A DNA stretch of 31,835 nucleotides, taken from Xylaria sp. FL1777 (Eukaryota > Ascomycota > Sordariomycetes > Xylariales > Xylariaceae). Shown here one piece after another: positions 9,111-20,329 of this stretch; position 1 is the stretch's first letter, and each line of letters begins with the position of its first letter. The notes beneath the pieces were generated by a model that did not search any database, was not told where the DNA came from, and worked only from the letters and a program-made list of their open reading frames with translations. The stretch covers positions 1 through 31,835 of the forward strand of contig MU400851.1 in assembly GCA_022578965.1 (NCBI GenBank), given 5' to 3'. The translations under genes were made by a program, and so were the position numbers.

Positions 9111-10379
9111 TATAAATAGTTTAGCACAGGAAAAAAAAAAGCAAAAGGTTCTTACAGAATTCCTTGTCCAAAGGCCAAAAGCTATACATAAAGCTGCAGA
9201 ATTATCGTTTCTGTTGCTCGGAACTAAAAGCGCTGTATAGCTACCGTTGGATCGCCGTGTTAGGCTGGTCCTCCGTGCTACGCGCTTGTAGTGCTCGTAA
9301 TAAGCAGCCACTTTTTACGAAATTAAACCTGCAGGAAACAGGTACATCGTTCAACAATGCTACGTTATTAAGGCGCAAAAGAACCACAGCTTTTGCATGT
9401 TTTGCGCCCTCCTCGTAAGCAACAAGCTTAGCATACATGTTATAACGCATAAGGAAAGCAAAAAAGTAAAAACCTGCAAAGCTACTTAGAACTTCGCTCA
9501 AAAAAGCTGCAGTAAAAAAAAAAAGCATAGCAAGCTAATTAAGTCCTATAAGCAGAACTTGCTTTAGAAAAACAATAAGAAAAGCTAAAAGAATTGCAAG
9601 CAAAAAAAAAAAACATATATAAGTAGTATAAAATCTTGGCTTCAGCAAGCGTGCTTTCTAAGAAGCAAAAGAAGTTAAGAAAAGGAAAAAAAAAAAGCAA
9701 GTTGTCTATAAAGCAGCCCAGTAGCGTTTTTACGCAAAGAAACCTAGGTCGAAGTAGGCAAATACACAAGTACAAACAATAGCCACAACAAGTACGTAAA
9801 GAAGTAACGCTTGCTCAGAACAAAAGTTCCCTAAGAACTAATCTATGTTCAAAACGAATAAAAAGCAAAAAGTACATAGCAAAAACGCCTTATACGTTCT
9901 GTACATCTAATGCCCCCTCGGAAAAAACGCTTTTTAGTAGAACGTCAGTAAAAAAAAGAATACAAAAAGGTAGTATTAATAGCGCTATACATCGTATAAA
10001 AAAAAGCAACACGTAGTATTGCCTTAAAAAAAAAAAAAAATCAAGTAAGCATATGCTTATTAATATAAACATATTACTTATACCGTGCTTTAGCTAAAAC
10101 TTAAACCTAGATCTTTTTATAAATAGCAGCACATGTTACTATTACACTACTAAAGCAAAAAAAAGAGCAAAGTAGTTAAAAAAAACATTGCTTTTGTTTT
10201 TTAGCTCGGTCGCTCGTATAGTATTTTAAAGCATATCAACAAATATATGCTTTAGCCCAGCAACAACCTTCTTACACCCCGCCATCAGTTCTAGGCATAT
10301 CTATTAGTTTGCAGTAATAAATGCTATCCTTAGTGCAGCAAAGCACACAAGTTCCTATTGCAGTACAAAGTACAAAGTA
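9111..10379. other. Degenerate segment with minus-strand hydrophobic fragments and poly-A runs
   Basis: Several minus-strand open frames of 60-95 codons overlap in different frames (9060-9311, 9241-9528, 9539-9775, 9890-10072). At 9400-9240 one reads AYEEGAKHAKAVVLLRLNN, protein-like, perhaps the upstream part of the helicase-like relic after a frameshift. Runs of 10-15 A (for example 10026-10040) break the others. No family assigned. Confidence 0.25.
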
Positions 10380-11075
10380 TACGCGCGCTTTCCGCGTAAT
10401 AGGCGCCGTCCTGCCTTACAACTGGTCTAAAAAAACCCTTCTAGGTTCTATCCTAACACCTACGTATATACCTAATACACAACATAGTTAGGCCTAGTAT
10501 GCTTGTTTTACTACTCCTGTGTCTTTATGGGCTATAGTCTATCAGCAATGTTACTAGTACGCTCGTTTTACCACTCCTATATCTTAGTAGGCCATAGTTT
10601 ATTAGCAATAGTACTAATATGCTCGTTTTACTACGTGCTGTAGCAGCAGCAAGCATTTATTTTTTCTACGTTATAAACGCTACTTAGCTAAAAAGCAACG
10701 TTTGTAGTAGTTCTGCCAAGCAGTAACGTATCAAATAATTCAGCTAGGCATTAAGCGTAAGAAAACCCTCTAAGGCCACGTTTTTTTCCAAGGCTACGCT
10801 TTCCTTTAGTATAAACTTTCCCTCCCTTTTCTCCTTAGCCTTGTCTTCTTCCTTTTTTTCCCCTTTTATTTTTTTTTAGCCCTTTTTTCTCCATTTTTTC
10901 TCTTTCCTTTCTTCTCTTTTCCCCTTTTTTTTTGCCTTGCATTTTACTGCTACGGACTCCTCTTCCTTTACTAGCGCTTTATTTTCCCCTTTAGTTGCTT
11001 TTTTTATTACATACCGACCTTTTTTAGGACAAGAACTTGCCCGATTTGCACTTCATAGCTGCTTCTACGGCCCGC
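10380..11075 (-). pseudogene. Fossil Lys/Glu-rich protein with 20-residue repeats
   Basis: A minus-strand frame runs from about 11010 down to about 10400. It begins SCPKKGRYVIKKATKGENKA, continues as a long charged stretch (KEEESVAVKCKAKK, KGEKKEEDKAKEKREGKF, ILKESVALEKNVALEGFL), then becomes hydrophobic and enters a 60-bp repeat read as 20-residue units (TSILVLLLINYGLLRYRSGK). The pyrimidine-rich plus strand at 10800-10960 is simply the complement of the Lys/Glu codons. Stops are TAA/TAG. The family is not recognised; such Lys/Glu-rich tails occur at the C-termini of some fungal transposases. Whether the 60-bp repeat belonged to the protein is uncertain, since another frame there is also readable. 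Confidence 0.4.
10497..10636. repeat. 60-bp tandem repeat, 2.3 copies
   Basis: Units start at 10497, 10557 and 10617 (partial). The period is exactly 60, a multiple of three. Copies differ mostly by C/T and G/A changes. The repeat lies inside the Lys/Glu-rich relic. Confidence 0.8.
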
Positions 11076-13029
11076 CGATTTACTAACCGTATTAAAGTCT
11101 TAATTAATACCTACTGCTCTTACCAGCGCTTCGAACACTTCGATAACGCTAAAAAACTGCTACGCTATAGCATACAAATTTACATAGCATGCCAAATCCG
11201 CGTCCTACGAAAACGGGCCGTTACAAACCCCACAAAAGAACCTTCTACAACCAATATCCATAAACTTGCTTTTTGCCTGCAGAACAATAACTACGCATCC
11301 AGCATAAAGTGCTTCCAAGAAATACATAGTTGTTTTTTTCTCGCATGCTCCTAACTAACAAAAGCACCTAGAAGTTTAGCTTCCGCTAAAACATAGCGAA
11401 GAAAGCAGTTTACTCCGTAAGCTATGCGTCGGCTGCTTGCGCTAAAAGTCCAAAGGACTACGCAGCACTAAGTTCATCACTAATATAATTAAAACTCTTG
11501 CTAAAAAGGTCTAGCCAGAAACAAAGTATACTAACTTCTTGTTCCCTATAGCAAGCCTAACTATACAATACAATACAAAAAGCGCTACGCTTCCACTGCC
11601 GTCTCGAAAACCGCAACGCTACCTACACTATGCAACTTCATGCTATACAAGATCAAATCAAACAAATAGTCACAAAAACACTAGGCCCGCATCGCAAGAT
11701 GCATAAAAGGCGTAGTAGAACAAAAAAAGGGAACCTTATAAGTCCCTAGGCATATAGTAGGCCTCCCGCATAAATAAAAACAAATATAAGAATAGCAATA
11801 AAAAGAAAGAACTTCGTAAGTCCTTAGGTGTACAGTAAGCTTTTAAAGCTGTAAAGTTGTGTTGTTTTCCCGAAAAAAAAAAGCTAAAGCTACTTTTTTT
11901 TTGATCCGCTACGTTCGCAAAAACTTCCTTGCTTTATTATAACGCAATGTAAATATGTTTCACTATCCTCCTGCATATATCATAACAGCGCAGCTAATCT
12001 ATTATAGCTCTATGCATTTTCTCTTATAGTACTGCTTAGAAAAAAAGGAACAAAATAAAACATGCCAAAAACTTGCAACGCATTATAACGCTATAATAAA
12101 AAAATCAGGATCCAAAGCCATAAAATAACAAAAAAACAGAAAAAACCGATTCGTAGCAAAAACGTCTTGTTTTCTATACGTGTTTCTTTTCTTCCTACAT
12201 ACAAGTAAGAAAAGAGGGAGGTTGGGTTCCCTAAGTTACGTAAATCTTGCATTTCCTCTACTTTTACTTTTATTACCACCTCTCCTTTTATCTACCAAAC
12301 TATACCACTAAACTACATGCACAGTTCCAAGTGCTGCAGAAGCCTTTAAGCTAGAACGATTAGCAGCTTTTTTTTGTTTTGAATATAGATATAAATAGGA
12401 CATCGCCCGATAAAATGCTGCCACAAAGCAAGCGAACACGGACTTGCCACTTGCACAAAATGCTGCCAAAAAAAAAGAACAACACATATGCCCCGGACAC
12501 CGTACCTAAGAAAAACAGTGGCCCCAAGCATTAAATAGCTTTAAGCGTAGTAAATACACAAGTAAAAGAACTTATGCCCTAATACTAAACGAACAATGCT
12601 ATACGCTGCAGTCCTAAAATACCTCATAAAAAACCACCGTTCTATTTTAGATATAAAAGTAACAGTTGCTTTTAGATAGTAATAAACAGCTGTTTTTTAA
12701 ATAGTAATAAACTATCCTATTTAGTTAAGCTTAATTGTTATTAAAATAAATGAATACAGTACACTTTATACCCTTTAAGCTATATATATTACCTATTTCT
12801 TCTAACCTTTAAGTTACCTTTCTTACTTCTAGTTATTTTGAATACACTTCTTTACTTGCTATATTATATACTTCTTTATACTTTTAACAATTGTTTTATC
12901 TTTTTTTTCTCTGCCTCCTTCTTTTTTTTCTTTTTTGTTTTTTTTAGTTATTTTTTTTTTCTTCTTTATAATTCTTTCCCTTCCAGGCATACGCAATAAA
13001 ACAGCTATACTAGCTAATTTGTCTTTTTT
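11076..13029. other. Unassigned degenerate segment
   Basis: A 105-codon plus-strand open frame (11037-11354) contains TARRFTNRIKVLINTYCSYQ but matches nothing I know; minus-strand frames across 11100-11800 are also partly protein-like, so the coding strand is unclear. 11700-12640 holds short open frames without motifs. 12640-12720 has a weak duplication around TTTTTAGATAGTAATAAAC. 12880-12990 is a pyrimidine tract of mostly T. Confidence 0.25.
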
Positions 13030-13350
13030 TCTGCCTACTTAACCTTTTTCCCCAGTTTTGCTAGCAATAAATCTATCGCCTCGGGATTCGTAGACCCTAG
13101 AACATCGTGCATCAAAACGCTCAACATTTCTTCAAAGGCTTGCTAAAACCGAGAACCATTCGGTCCTATAGCTAACCCGGCAATCCTATAGACCAACATG
13201 CCTTTATAATTACAGTCCTCCAACGTGTGCCTCTTTTAGAATTGCTGCTGCTGCGCATGCCACTTCTACTAATTGCAAAAGTCCTAGAGCATCCTACAGT
13301 TAAAGCAACCCAAGTAAAACTGCAGCTTCTGCCTAAAAAACACAGCGCTA
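13030..13350 (-). pseudogene. Fossil C-terminal region of a telomere-linked helicase-like protein (TLH)
   Basis: One minus-strand frame from about 13345 to 13035 has convincing protein character: FYLGCFNCRML, then DFCN, KWHAQQQQF, RHTLEDCNYKGMLVYRIAGL, AIGPNGSRF and QAFEEMLSVLMHDVLGSTNP with an Ala/Leu/Lys tail. It has a C-X2-C-X6-C motif followed by Trp, and further on C-x-Y-K-G-x-L. From memory this order (C-X2-C-X6-C, Trp, then C-x-Y-[RK]-G-x-L) is typical of the region after the helicase core in fungal TLH proteins. The helicase core should lie at higher coordinates on this strand; I did not find its Walker or DExH motifs. It cannot be the C-terminus of the 8600-9110 relic, because the order is wrong for one gene. 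Confidence 0.5.
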
Positions 13351-15599
13351 GCTAATTAGCGCCGCTACCTTATTCCTTTAGTCCTAGTATGCTTCTCTTT
13401 GTAAGCAGCAGCTGCTACTATGCTTTTACTAAGAAAAATAAGCTTAAATGCTATCAAAGCACAAAAAGCAAGCCTCAAAAAGCCTTAGTAGCCAACAAAA
13501 GAATTAGTGCTACTTCTTGTACTTCTACATTATGCTTTTCTGCTTTGCCACAACTGCTTAGTAGCCTCGCGTTTTTTGCTGCTAAACAAAGGCGCAAATC
13601 GTAGCTTCAATAAAATCAGGGCTATTTATAGCAGCTTCTACCCCCTTGTCACAAAAAGCTACCTATACGCTACAGCAACAAAATATCCTTTTTTTCCCGT
13701 AGGGTTCTCCCGTTACGCTTCAGCCGGCTTAACTTCCCGGTAAACACCAGCAGCCCCTCTTCCTCCAGCGAAACCAGCACACCGTAGCAAGCCTTGCTAT
13801 CGTGGCTTTCGTTCAGCAAGAACCGCAATGCTTGTAAGTAAAAAATAACAGCGTTGCTAGGTTAGCTGTCGTGCCTAGCCCGCCCACTCTTATAGCTATA
13901 GTCGCATAGCCGCTAAAGGGCCCTTACGCTTAAGGTTAGTTTAGCTAAGCCCGAACAAACGCAAAGATCTAACGACGCGTTTTTACTACGCAGCTGCTAC
14001 AAAGCAATCTTAGCAGCATAGCTTCCAACGGTTCTTCAGCCTTATTAAAAAAAAAAGCCAAAAAAGCTACTGCACCTAGCACTACTTCGAACTATAGGCT
14101 TGCCACGCAAGTAATAAAAAACCGCTAGCATTATATATCCTCTCGCCATAGGTTCGCAGAAATTGCAGCGCTGCGCTTTAGCCGCCCTTTAAGTTGCAGG
14201 TTCTTCCACCTATAATAGCTGCAGTAATACTGCTGCATTATAATAGCTTAGCAAGCTACATAACAGCACTTTTAATATGCTAGCCTATTAAGAACCAGGT
14301 CTTCCAGGTACAAAATAAAAGCCAAAGTCAGTAATAGAAGTACAAACGCAGCAAGGTTGTCTTATGTATAAAAAAAAGCAAGTTGTTAGCACATAGTGTC
14401 CAAGATCTAGCGTTGCTCTTTAGGTCCTAAGTCTTGGTAAGCATAGCCTTTTAAATGCGCTATAATCTCCTGCCCAAAAACAGCATAGCAGCACGTTCAA
14501 CAGATTGCCACCCAGTACAAGGCCAAAAAAACGAAAGATTTACAACTAACATTTTCCATAGTATTGTTTCTTTCTGTTTTTTTTGTTTTTTTTGTTTTTT
14601 TCTTCTCTTTTTCCCAAAGCAATAGCAACAGTAAAATACAGTAATACAATACACAATACACACTACACTACTCATACAAGCAAAAAAAAAAGAAAAATAC
14701 CACCTATTTCTCCTTCGATTTCTGTAGAGTTGCTTTTCCTCTTTATAGCTTTTCCTTCTTTTTTTAGTTAAAGTTCTGCTTTCCTTTAACTCCTGTAGCA
14801 CAAAAGCTAAATAACCAAGTAATCTGACGTTAAATCATATAAGCTTATTTAGCTTCCCATGGTTTCACATTTCTACAAAAAGCGCAATGCAATGTTTATA
14901 TTGTAGCTTGTACTGCCTCTTTTCTAGGGCAAGGCTTAGCAATATCCTCCTAATCCTTAACTAGCTAAAAAGAAAACAAAGCAAAAAACGCATAGCTAAC
15001 AATCACTTCGTTTTTGTTAGGTTTTAGCCCATGAAGTCTACCTTGTTTCCCTAGCATGTATATCATAAAAAAATAGAGCGATAAGCTATCTATAGTACGT
15101 TTTATTTCACGTACCAGGTCTTTCGTTCTTGTAGCCTCTTCTGCTTGCTTTCGCGTTTTAGTTCTCCTAGTTTCCTTTGGTTTTTTCTTTTTTCTTCTTT
15201 CTTTTTGCTTTTAGTTTAATGCAAGGCATTATAACCAAGCCAAAGCGCCCTTTGTACATAGGTACAGCAATACAACGCAACATAGTCCGTTCGCAGCTTA
15301 CACTATGCCTTAAACCTATACATTGTAATAAGTACTAGGCAATAAGTAAAATACGCGTCGCTTTTTTTTTGTCCCTGTACTGTTGCAACGTTGCTAAAAC
15401 CCGAGGATTTTCTTCTAGTCCTGCACCCCAAAAACAGGCTAGTTCTAGGCCTTAAACGAACAACCGCTTAGTAAAGAAGGCATCGTAGTCTACCGGCATG
15501 CCCAGGATTCGAGAGAATTCGCTATTACACACACATATGTTACATTCGGAAAAGAAATACTCCTATTGCAGCATCGTAAGCAATTAGCACATAGTATAG
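13351..15599 (-). other. Degenerate minus-strand coding fragments, probably the body of the helicase-like relic
   Basis: Short coherent minus-strand pieces occur in shifting frames: AHLKGYAYQDLGPKEQRQIL-like near 14455, VVLGAVAFLAFFFNKAEEPL near 14060-13990, and SKACYGVLVSLEEEGLLVFT near 13790-13730. An open frame of 113 codons at 14460-14801 (-) has Lys/Arg-rich ends around a hydrophobic middle; its Lys run comes from T tracts on the opposite strand and I see no domain. The changes of frame suggest indels as well as point mutation. No helicase motif was recognised. Confidence 0.3.
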
Positions 15600-15601
15600 T
15601 T

Positions 15602-15780
15602 CGCCCAGTATAACACAAAAAATAAAAAAAAAATCAACTCTACGCGTTTTCCCAATAGTAAATTGCTTTTTCTAGTGTTTTAACTCGGTATAGCATAAAA
15701 AATAAAAAAAAAATCAAAACTACGCGTCTTCCTAGTAATAAATTGCTTTTTCTAGTGTTATAACTTAGTATACAGAACGC
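15602..15780. repeat. 80-bp tandem repeat, 2.2 copies
   Basis: CTACGCGTTTTCCCAATAGT and CTACGCGTCTTCCTAGTAAT sit exactly 80 bp apart (TACGCG at 15641 and 15721), each preceded by AAAAAATAAAAAAAAAATCA. The period is not a multiple of three, so this is a non-coding array or a frame-breaking duplication. Confidence 0.8.
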
Positions 15781-15794
15781 TTAAAACCTGGCTA

Positions 15795-15945
15795 CACCTT
15801 TTCCTTCGTTCCGCATACATTTAGCTCTCCAATTTAAGTTACCTTTCGGTTAAGATCACAGACCCGTTTTAGCAAAGCTTTTTCCACTGCAATCCTAGCA
15901 TTATTCACTTTAGCGATTACATTTTCTAGTTTGCTTTGCTACATC
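15795..15945 (-). pseudogene. Fossil coiled-coil segment
   Basis: The minus strand reads SKLENVIAKVNNARIAVEKA then LLKRVCDLNRKVT in one stop-free run with heptad-like Leu/Val/Ile spacing, then one stop and IGELNVCGTKEKV. Another frame is also partly readable. A coiled coil of this kind is common in transposon gag-like or DNA-binding proteins. Family unknown. Confidence 0.35.
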
Positions 15946-16444
15946 TAATGATTTCCCTTTCTACCGGTTCTTTTTTTCCTACTAAAGCAACACCAGAAAA
16001 GCAAATAAATAGCAAAAGTATATATTTCGGATGCCTTTACTAACCTAGTAGTACATAGCCCTAGATCTTTTATAAACCTTTGTAACCGGTTTTAGCTTTT
16101 CTACCTACATACTAACATATCTCTACAAACAGGAATACAGCAAAAAAGTAGCATTTACTGCGATCTACAAACATACAATAGCATTGTACTTTTTTTGCTA
16201 TATTCCAAGCTACACCTTTCACTTTTCTTACACACGTTACCTTTGCTATCCAACCTTTCCGATTTATCTATTATATTAATGCACTATTACTAGCACAACT
16301 ATATATTCCACTATCTCCAATGATTTATCAACAACATAATATAACAAAAAAATACATTCTTTCTAAAATAGCTTAATAGAACTAGCTGCACTTTCCGCTA
16401 TTATTGCTGTGCCTGCATAATAGTACTTCCACTTACTCACATCT

Positions 16445-16625
16445 ATCTCTCATGCACTACCGCTATCATTACCGCCATTACTACTGCCATCACCACTATT
16501 ATTACTACTGCTATCACTACCGCTATCATTGCTGCTATCATTACTACTAGCACTATAGCTACTACTACTGCTATCCTTTACAACTTCTAGTTTTCATTCC
16601 ATCACTTCTTCTTTCCTGCCGATTC
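16445..16625 (-). pseudogene. Fossil Ser/Asp/Asn-rich acidic segment
   Basis: The plus strand is a run of degenerate CTA/CTG/ATC triplets. On the minus strand it reads as an uninterrupted acidic Ser-rich segment (DSSSSYSASSNDSSNDSGSD and continuing), preceded by RKEEVME, a TGA and KLEVVK. It may have been a linker of a larger minus-strand protein with the coiled coil 500 bp downstream, or a trinucleotide-derived simple repeat. Confidence 0.4.
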
Positions 16626-17740
16626 TAAAAGTTTGTAGTCTTTAATATCTACCCTTAGTTCCTTCCATTAGTAAACAAAAGTTGCTTCTACCTGCTGCTA
16701 TAACATGTTGCCTAAAGTTCTGCTAGGTTCTGTTTTTACAGCAGAAAATGTTTCCTAGCAAAAAGACAACAAAAACAAGAACAAAGACAAAAACAAGGAT
16801 AATCTTTTTATAACTTCTACAAATCTTAAAAAAAAGTACCCCAACAAAGAATAAGAAGTTAACAACGTTTTAGCCAAGCAACTACATCCTAATATTCCTA
16901 GTGCTTCTTAATACTTCGTTAAGTAGGCTGGCTTTTCGCTAGAAAACTATACTTAAAAGCCCCTAAAGCACCTTAAAGATAGCCTTCTTAAAAAATAGAA
17001 TAAGAACAAATCAGAAATTCATGCTAGAACACGCGAAGTGTTTAATCTAACAACGTATAATGCTACCTGCGCAAAGCAAACCAAAAAACACAAAAAACGG
17101 AATACTAAACGCTAAAAGCTTAGTTTACTGCAAATGCTGCTTTTCCTACCAGAATTTACAAATGATCCACCTTAGCTTACGCTTATTAACTAGTATTCCT
17201 TTAGCTTAAATAAAAAGGCACAATAAATAAACAACACAAATTCTGCCTATATTCTATCGCTAAAGCCTAAAGCCATAAGTAGCACACCAATTCCACAAAC
17301 AGCTATAACAAAGCCAGCGCTTAAACCTAGCACACAAAACATGTTCGTAGGAATTTTCTTTCTAGCGCTCCCAAAAGACCGCTATAAAAACTTTTATACT
17401 ATGGCACCATAACAAGTTATCAAAGTACAGCAAAAAGAAGCAGTGTCTTTCCATTTCGTAGCACTAAAACGTCAGCCCAAAATGCTTCTGCTATTACTAA
17501 TACACTAAATCTAACACTTGTGGGATCTTTTGCTCTATTTTCTTTTTTTGCTACAAATTCAAAAGCTAGGCAACGTACTGCTATAAGAACTCAACAATAG
17601 CTAGCATTTTCAGCACTAATACATAGATTAACAAAGGGTAAAAAACAAAAGAAAAGAGCAAATATAGGCAATATTATAGCCAATCCTTCTAAGCCACCGA
17701 AAGCTTTTACTAGCATGCGCATACAGAACATTACAAATTA
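16626..17740. other. No recognised gene
   Basis: AT-rich, with stops in all frames. It contains an A-rich stretch at 16740-16800 built from AAAAACAAGAACAAAGACAA-like motifs. No repeat of size or protein family is apparent. Confidence 0.3.
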
Positions 17741-17911
17741 CAGTTTCCATTGTTTCTTATCTAACATTTTCTCTTTTATAGTATGCTATCTACAACGCAG
17801 TTTCCGCGGTTTCGTATCTAATATCTTATCTTTTATAGTATTATATCTAAAATGCAGTTTCTGCGTTTTTTTATCCAACCTTTTCTCTTTAATCGTATAA
17901 TATCTACAACG
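17741..17911. repeat. 57-bp tandem repeat, three copies
   Basis: Units occupy 17741-17797, 17798-17854 and 17855-17911, each starting CAGTTTC. Read on the minus strand they give a charged 19-residue repeat, LRCRYYTIKEKRLDKKTQK and two variants, with a single TAG. Read on the plus strand they give a hydrophobic repeat. The charged minus reading agrees with the direction of other relics here and probably reflects a short repeat domain of a lost protein. Confidence 0.75.
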
Positions 17912-18300
17912 CAGACCTCCTACGTACGTAAACCTATTTAATAACTGCAGATCTATCCTTCAAAAAAACAAAGTATTAATTACGTTTAGTTCTTTCTACA
18001 AATGCACAAATATAGTTCATAGCATAGCAAACCACGTTAGCCTACATTTTTGCCTTTCCCAAGCCAATAAATCTAGTCTCTCCTATATACGGTAACATCA
18101 ATCCATCCAGCAGCCAGTACAATTAGGCATTTTTTATACGTTCAAAGTAGTTTCCGCAGAAAAGTTATCCCTGGAACAACAACTGCAATAAAAAAGCTTC
18201 GCCCTAGTTTTACTCTTGTTATTCTTAGTAATAAATAAACATATATTCCGCTGTATACCTCGGGAACACACTGATATACCATCTATAGATCTATATAAAG
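17912..18300. other. No recognised gene
   Basis: A mixed-composition spacer without clear frames or repeats, lying between two tandem arrays. Confidence 0.3.
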
Positions 18301-18500
18301 TAAGCACTTTAGCTTATTAAAGCATCATCAGTGTTCGTTCTATCTGTTCTGTAGCACTTCGGCTTAACAAAGCATTATAGGTATTCGTTTTATTTGTTCT
18401 GTAGCACTTCGGCTTAACAAAGCATTATAGTTGTTCGTTTTATCTGTCCTATAATACCTCGGCCTAGCAAGAAATTAGTAAAAATCGTTTTATCTGTTCC
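18301..18500. repeat. 50-bp tandem repeat, four copies
   Basis: Units start at 18301, 18351, 18401 and 18451, with a shared core GTAGCACTTCGGCTTAACAA and an end like CGTTTTATCTGTTCT. Copies 2 and 3 are nearly identical; copies 1 and 4 have diverged. The period is not a multiple of three, so a coding repeat is unlikely. Confidence 0.85.
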
Positions 18501-18756
18501 GTAAAAACGCTATTACTTTCTACACTGTTCTTACGTTCTCTTCAAGCTAAACTATTGTATTAAAGATCATGTTAGTCATGCTGTACGCGTTAAGGTAAAA
18601 ATCAGGCATAAAAAAACATCAATCCAAAACAAAAAAAAAAAACAATCAAAACAGCTGTCCGTACTAGTACAACAAACAAAAAGATCGCAAGTAGTCAGCA
18701 AACACCTTAAGGTTTTCAGCAATATAAAAGCGCTATGTTTGCTGCTTTGTTTCCTA

Positions 18757-18846
18757 GGCCTTTACTTAATGCTCCCAATTTGCTAAGTATTAGCGCTTTC
18801 GGGCCTTTACTCGGTACTTCTTATTAGCTAAGTATTAGCGCTTTTG
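18757..18846. repeat. 45-bp direct repeat, two copies
   Basis: GCTAAGTATTAGCGCTTTC at 18782 recurs at 18827, and GGCCTTTAC at 18757 recurs at 18802, giving an exact 45-bp period. Confidence 0.75.
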
Positions 18847-19043
18847 GGATTTTCCTTGTTTGTTTCTGTATATCTCTAAATGTTGTTCTTTCATAGCAAT
18901 CTAAATAATTCCTTTACTCGGAAAAAAATAGCCAAAAACAAGTCATTTCCACACTAAGTTTACTACAACGCCTCAACAAGTGCCTGCAGTATTTTTTTTA
19001 GGCATAAAAATATGTCTAGTACTTGCAGAGCAAAATTATTCAG

Positions 19044-19460
19044 TTCACGTCATCATCCAAGAACGCTATAGTAATTACAGCTTCTAAAAATATTCTATTC
19101 CTATATTAGTAACGTTCAAAAGCAATAAATATTAGAAATAATCATAATAACACAGGAAAACAGCACGTTGCTAGTAATAAGCTTGCAAAGCAAAATACTT
19201 TAGCTTAATTTACGTTATTATCCGAGAAGTTTATAGTAATTGCAGTTTCTAAGAATATCTTGTTTGTATATTAGTAATGTTTTAAAGCAATAAACAGTAA
19301 AAAAAAAAAAAAACAATAACACAGAAAAACAAAACCAGTTTACGTTATTATCTAAAAAGTCTATTATAATCGCAGTTTCTAGTAATGTCCTGTCTATATA
19401 TTAGTAATGTTTAAAAGCGATAAACAAAAGGGAAAAAAAAGAACGATAATATAGAAAAAC
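19044..19460. repeat. Three copies of a 130-165 bp repeat
   Basis: Copies begin at 19044, 19209 and 19339 with TTTACGTTATTATC or a variant, followed by a shared GTAATTGCAGTTTCTAAGAA block, then ATATATTAGTAATGTT, AAAAGCAATAAA, and an A-rich tail with CACAGAAAAACA. They differ mainly by transitions. No coding frame is evident. Confidence 0.75.
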
Positions 19461-19592
19461 AGAACATTACCAGTAAAAAGCTGCGCTGCAGCAGTACAAA
19501 TTCTTTTTTCTTCTTTGTAGTTTATATAAAAAAGAAATGAATTACCGTTATTAAGTTTACCATAAGCTAGCTTCAACTAATCTACTCCCATG

Positions 19593-19752
19593 TTAACTAT
19601 TAACTAAGTTTTTTAAGCAGAAAATGCTTAATCAATAGTTAATAAAAAAGCAAATCAAGCAAAGCTAGCTCACAGTAATTCTATTAAAAGCTACAGATCT
19701 GCTTCCTTATAAACAACGGAGTTCCTTAAGCAGAAAATGCTTAATTAACAGT
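19593..19752. repeat. Hairpin-forming duplicated motif
   Basis: At 19593-19642 TTAACTATTAACTAAG pairs with CTTAATCAATAGTTAA, with an inner perfect stem TAAGCA-GAAAA-TGCTTA. A related copy at 19721-19752 (GTTCCTTAAGCAGAAAATGC followed by TTAATTAACAGT) keeps the inner stem. It may be the footprint of a small palindromic element or a structured site. There is no neighbouring gene to regulate. Confidence 0.5.
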
Positions 19753-19798
19753 CCATAGGGAAACAAATCTACAGCAAAGCAAAGTAAGCCGTAGTAAA

Positions 19799-20300
19799 AA
19801 AAAAAACAAAAAAAACGGCCGATACACTTTGCATAAAGTGCGCAAAAAAAGTGCTTATGCCTCCTGCAGCAATACGTTTATAAATCATACGCATAAAAAC
19901 AAAAGAAAAAACATATGCATTTTTTATTAAGTACCTATACAAGCTACCTATGCTTACTGCTATACTACGTTCTTGTAGTATGTACTTAGGTACTTAAGTA
20001 CCTACAAAAAGAAAAAAAAAACAACGGATATGCTCTTACTTACGTCTAGAATAAAGCTGCCTCTTAAGTTGCTGTAGCAATACGTTAGTATGTCCTGTGT
20101 GTTCAAAAAAGAAAAAACAGCCGACGCACTCTCAATAGCATACGCAACAAAGTAGCCTCTGCTTTCTGTAGCAACGCGTTTCTTCGTGTGTTATATATAT
20201 AGAAAAAAAAACAACCGATGCACTTTCTTAATAGCATGCTTAACAAAGTTGCCTAGGCTTACTACTGCTATGCGTTCTTGTGTTATAAACCTATTGCTGC
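19799..20300. repeat. About five degenerate copies of a ~100-bp repeat
   Basis: Each unit starts with an A-rich run plus CAACCGATGCACTTT, continues with TAGCATGCTTAACAAAGT-like sequence, and ends near CTGCTATGCGTTCTTGTGTT. Copies begin at about 19799, 19900, 20005, 20105 and 20200. The last two are best preserved. Divergence is mostly transitions. Confidence 0.65.
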
Positions 20301-20329
20301 TTAAAACAAATAAAAAGGCTTTTCGTACA

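Noticed and set aside
11037..11354. 105-codon plus-strand open frame
   Set aside because: No motif recognised, and minus-strand frames in the same place are equally readable, so no coding call is made.
14460..14801. 113-codon minus-strand open frame, Lys/Arg-rich with a hydrophobic middle
   Set aside because: Its Lys runs come from poly-T on the plus strand and there is no domain; kept only as part of the degenerate segment.
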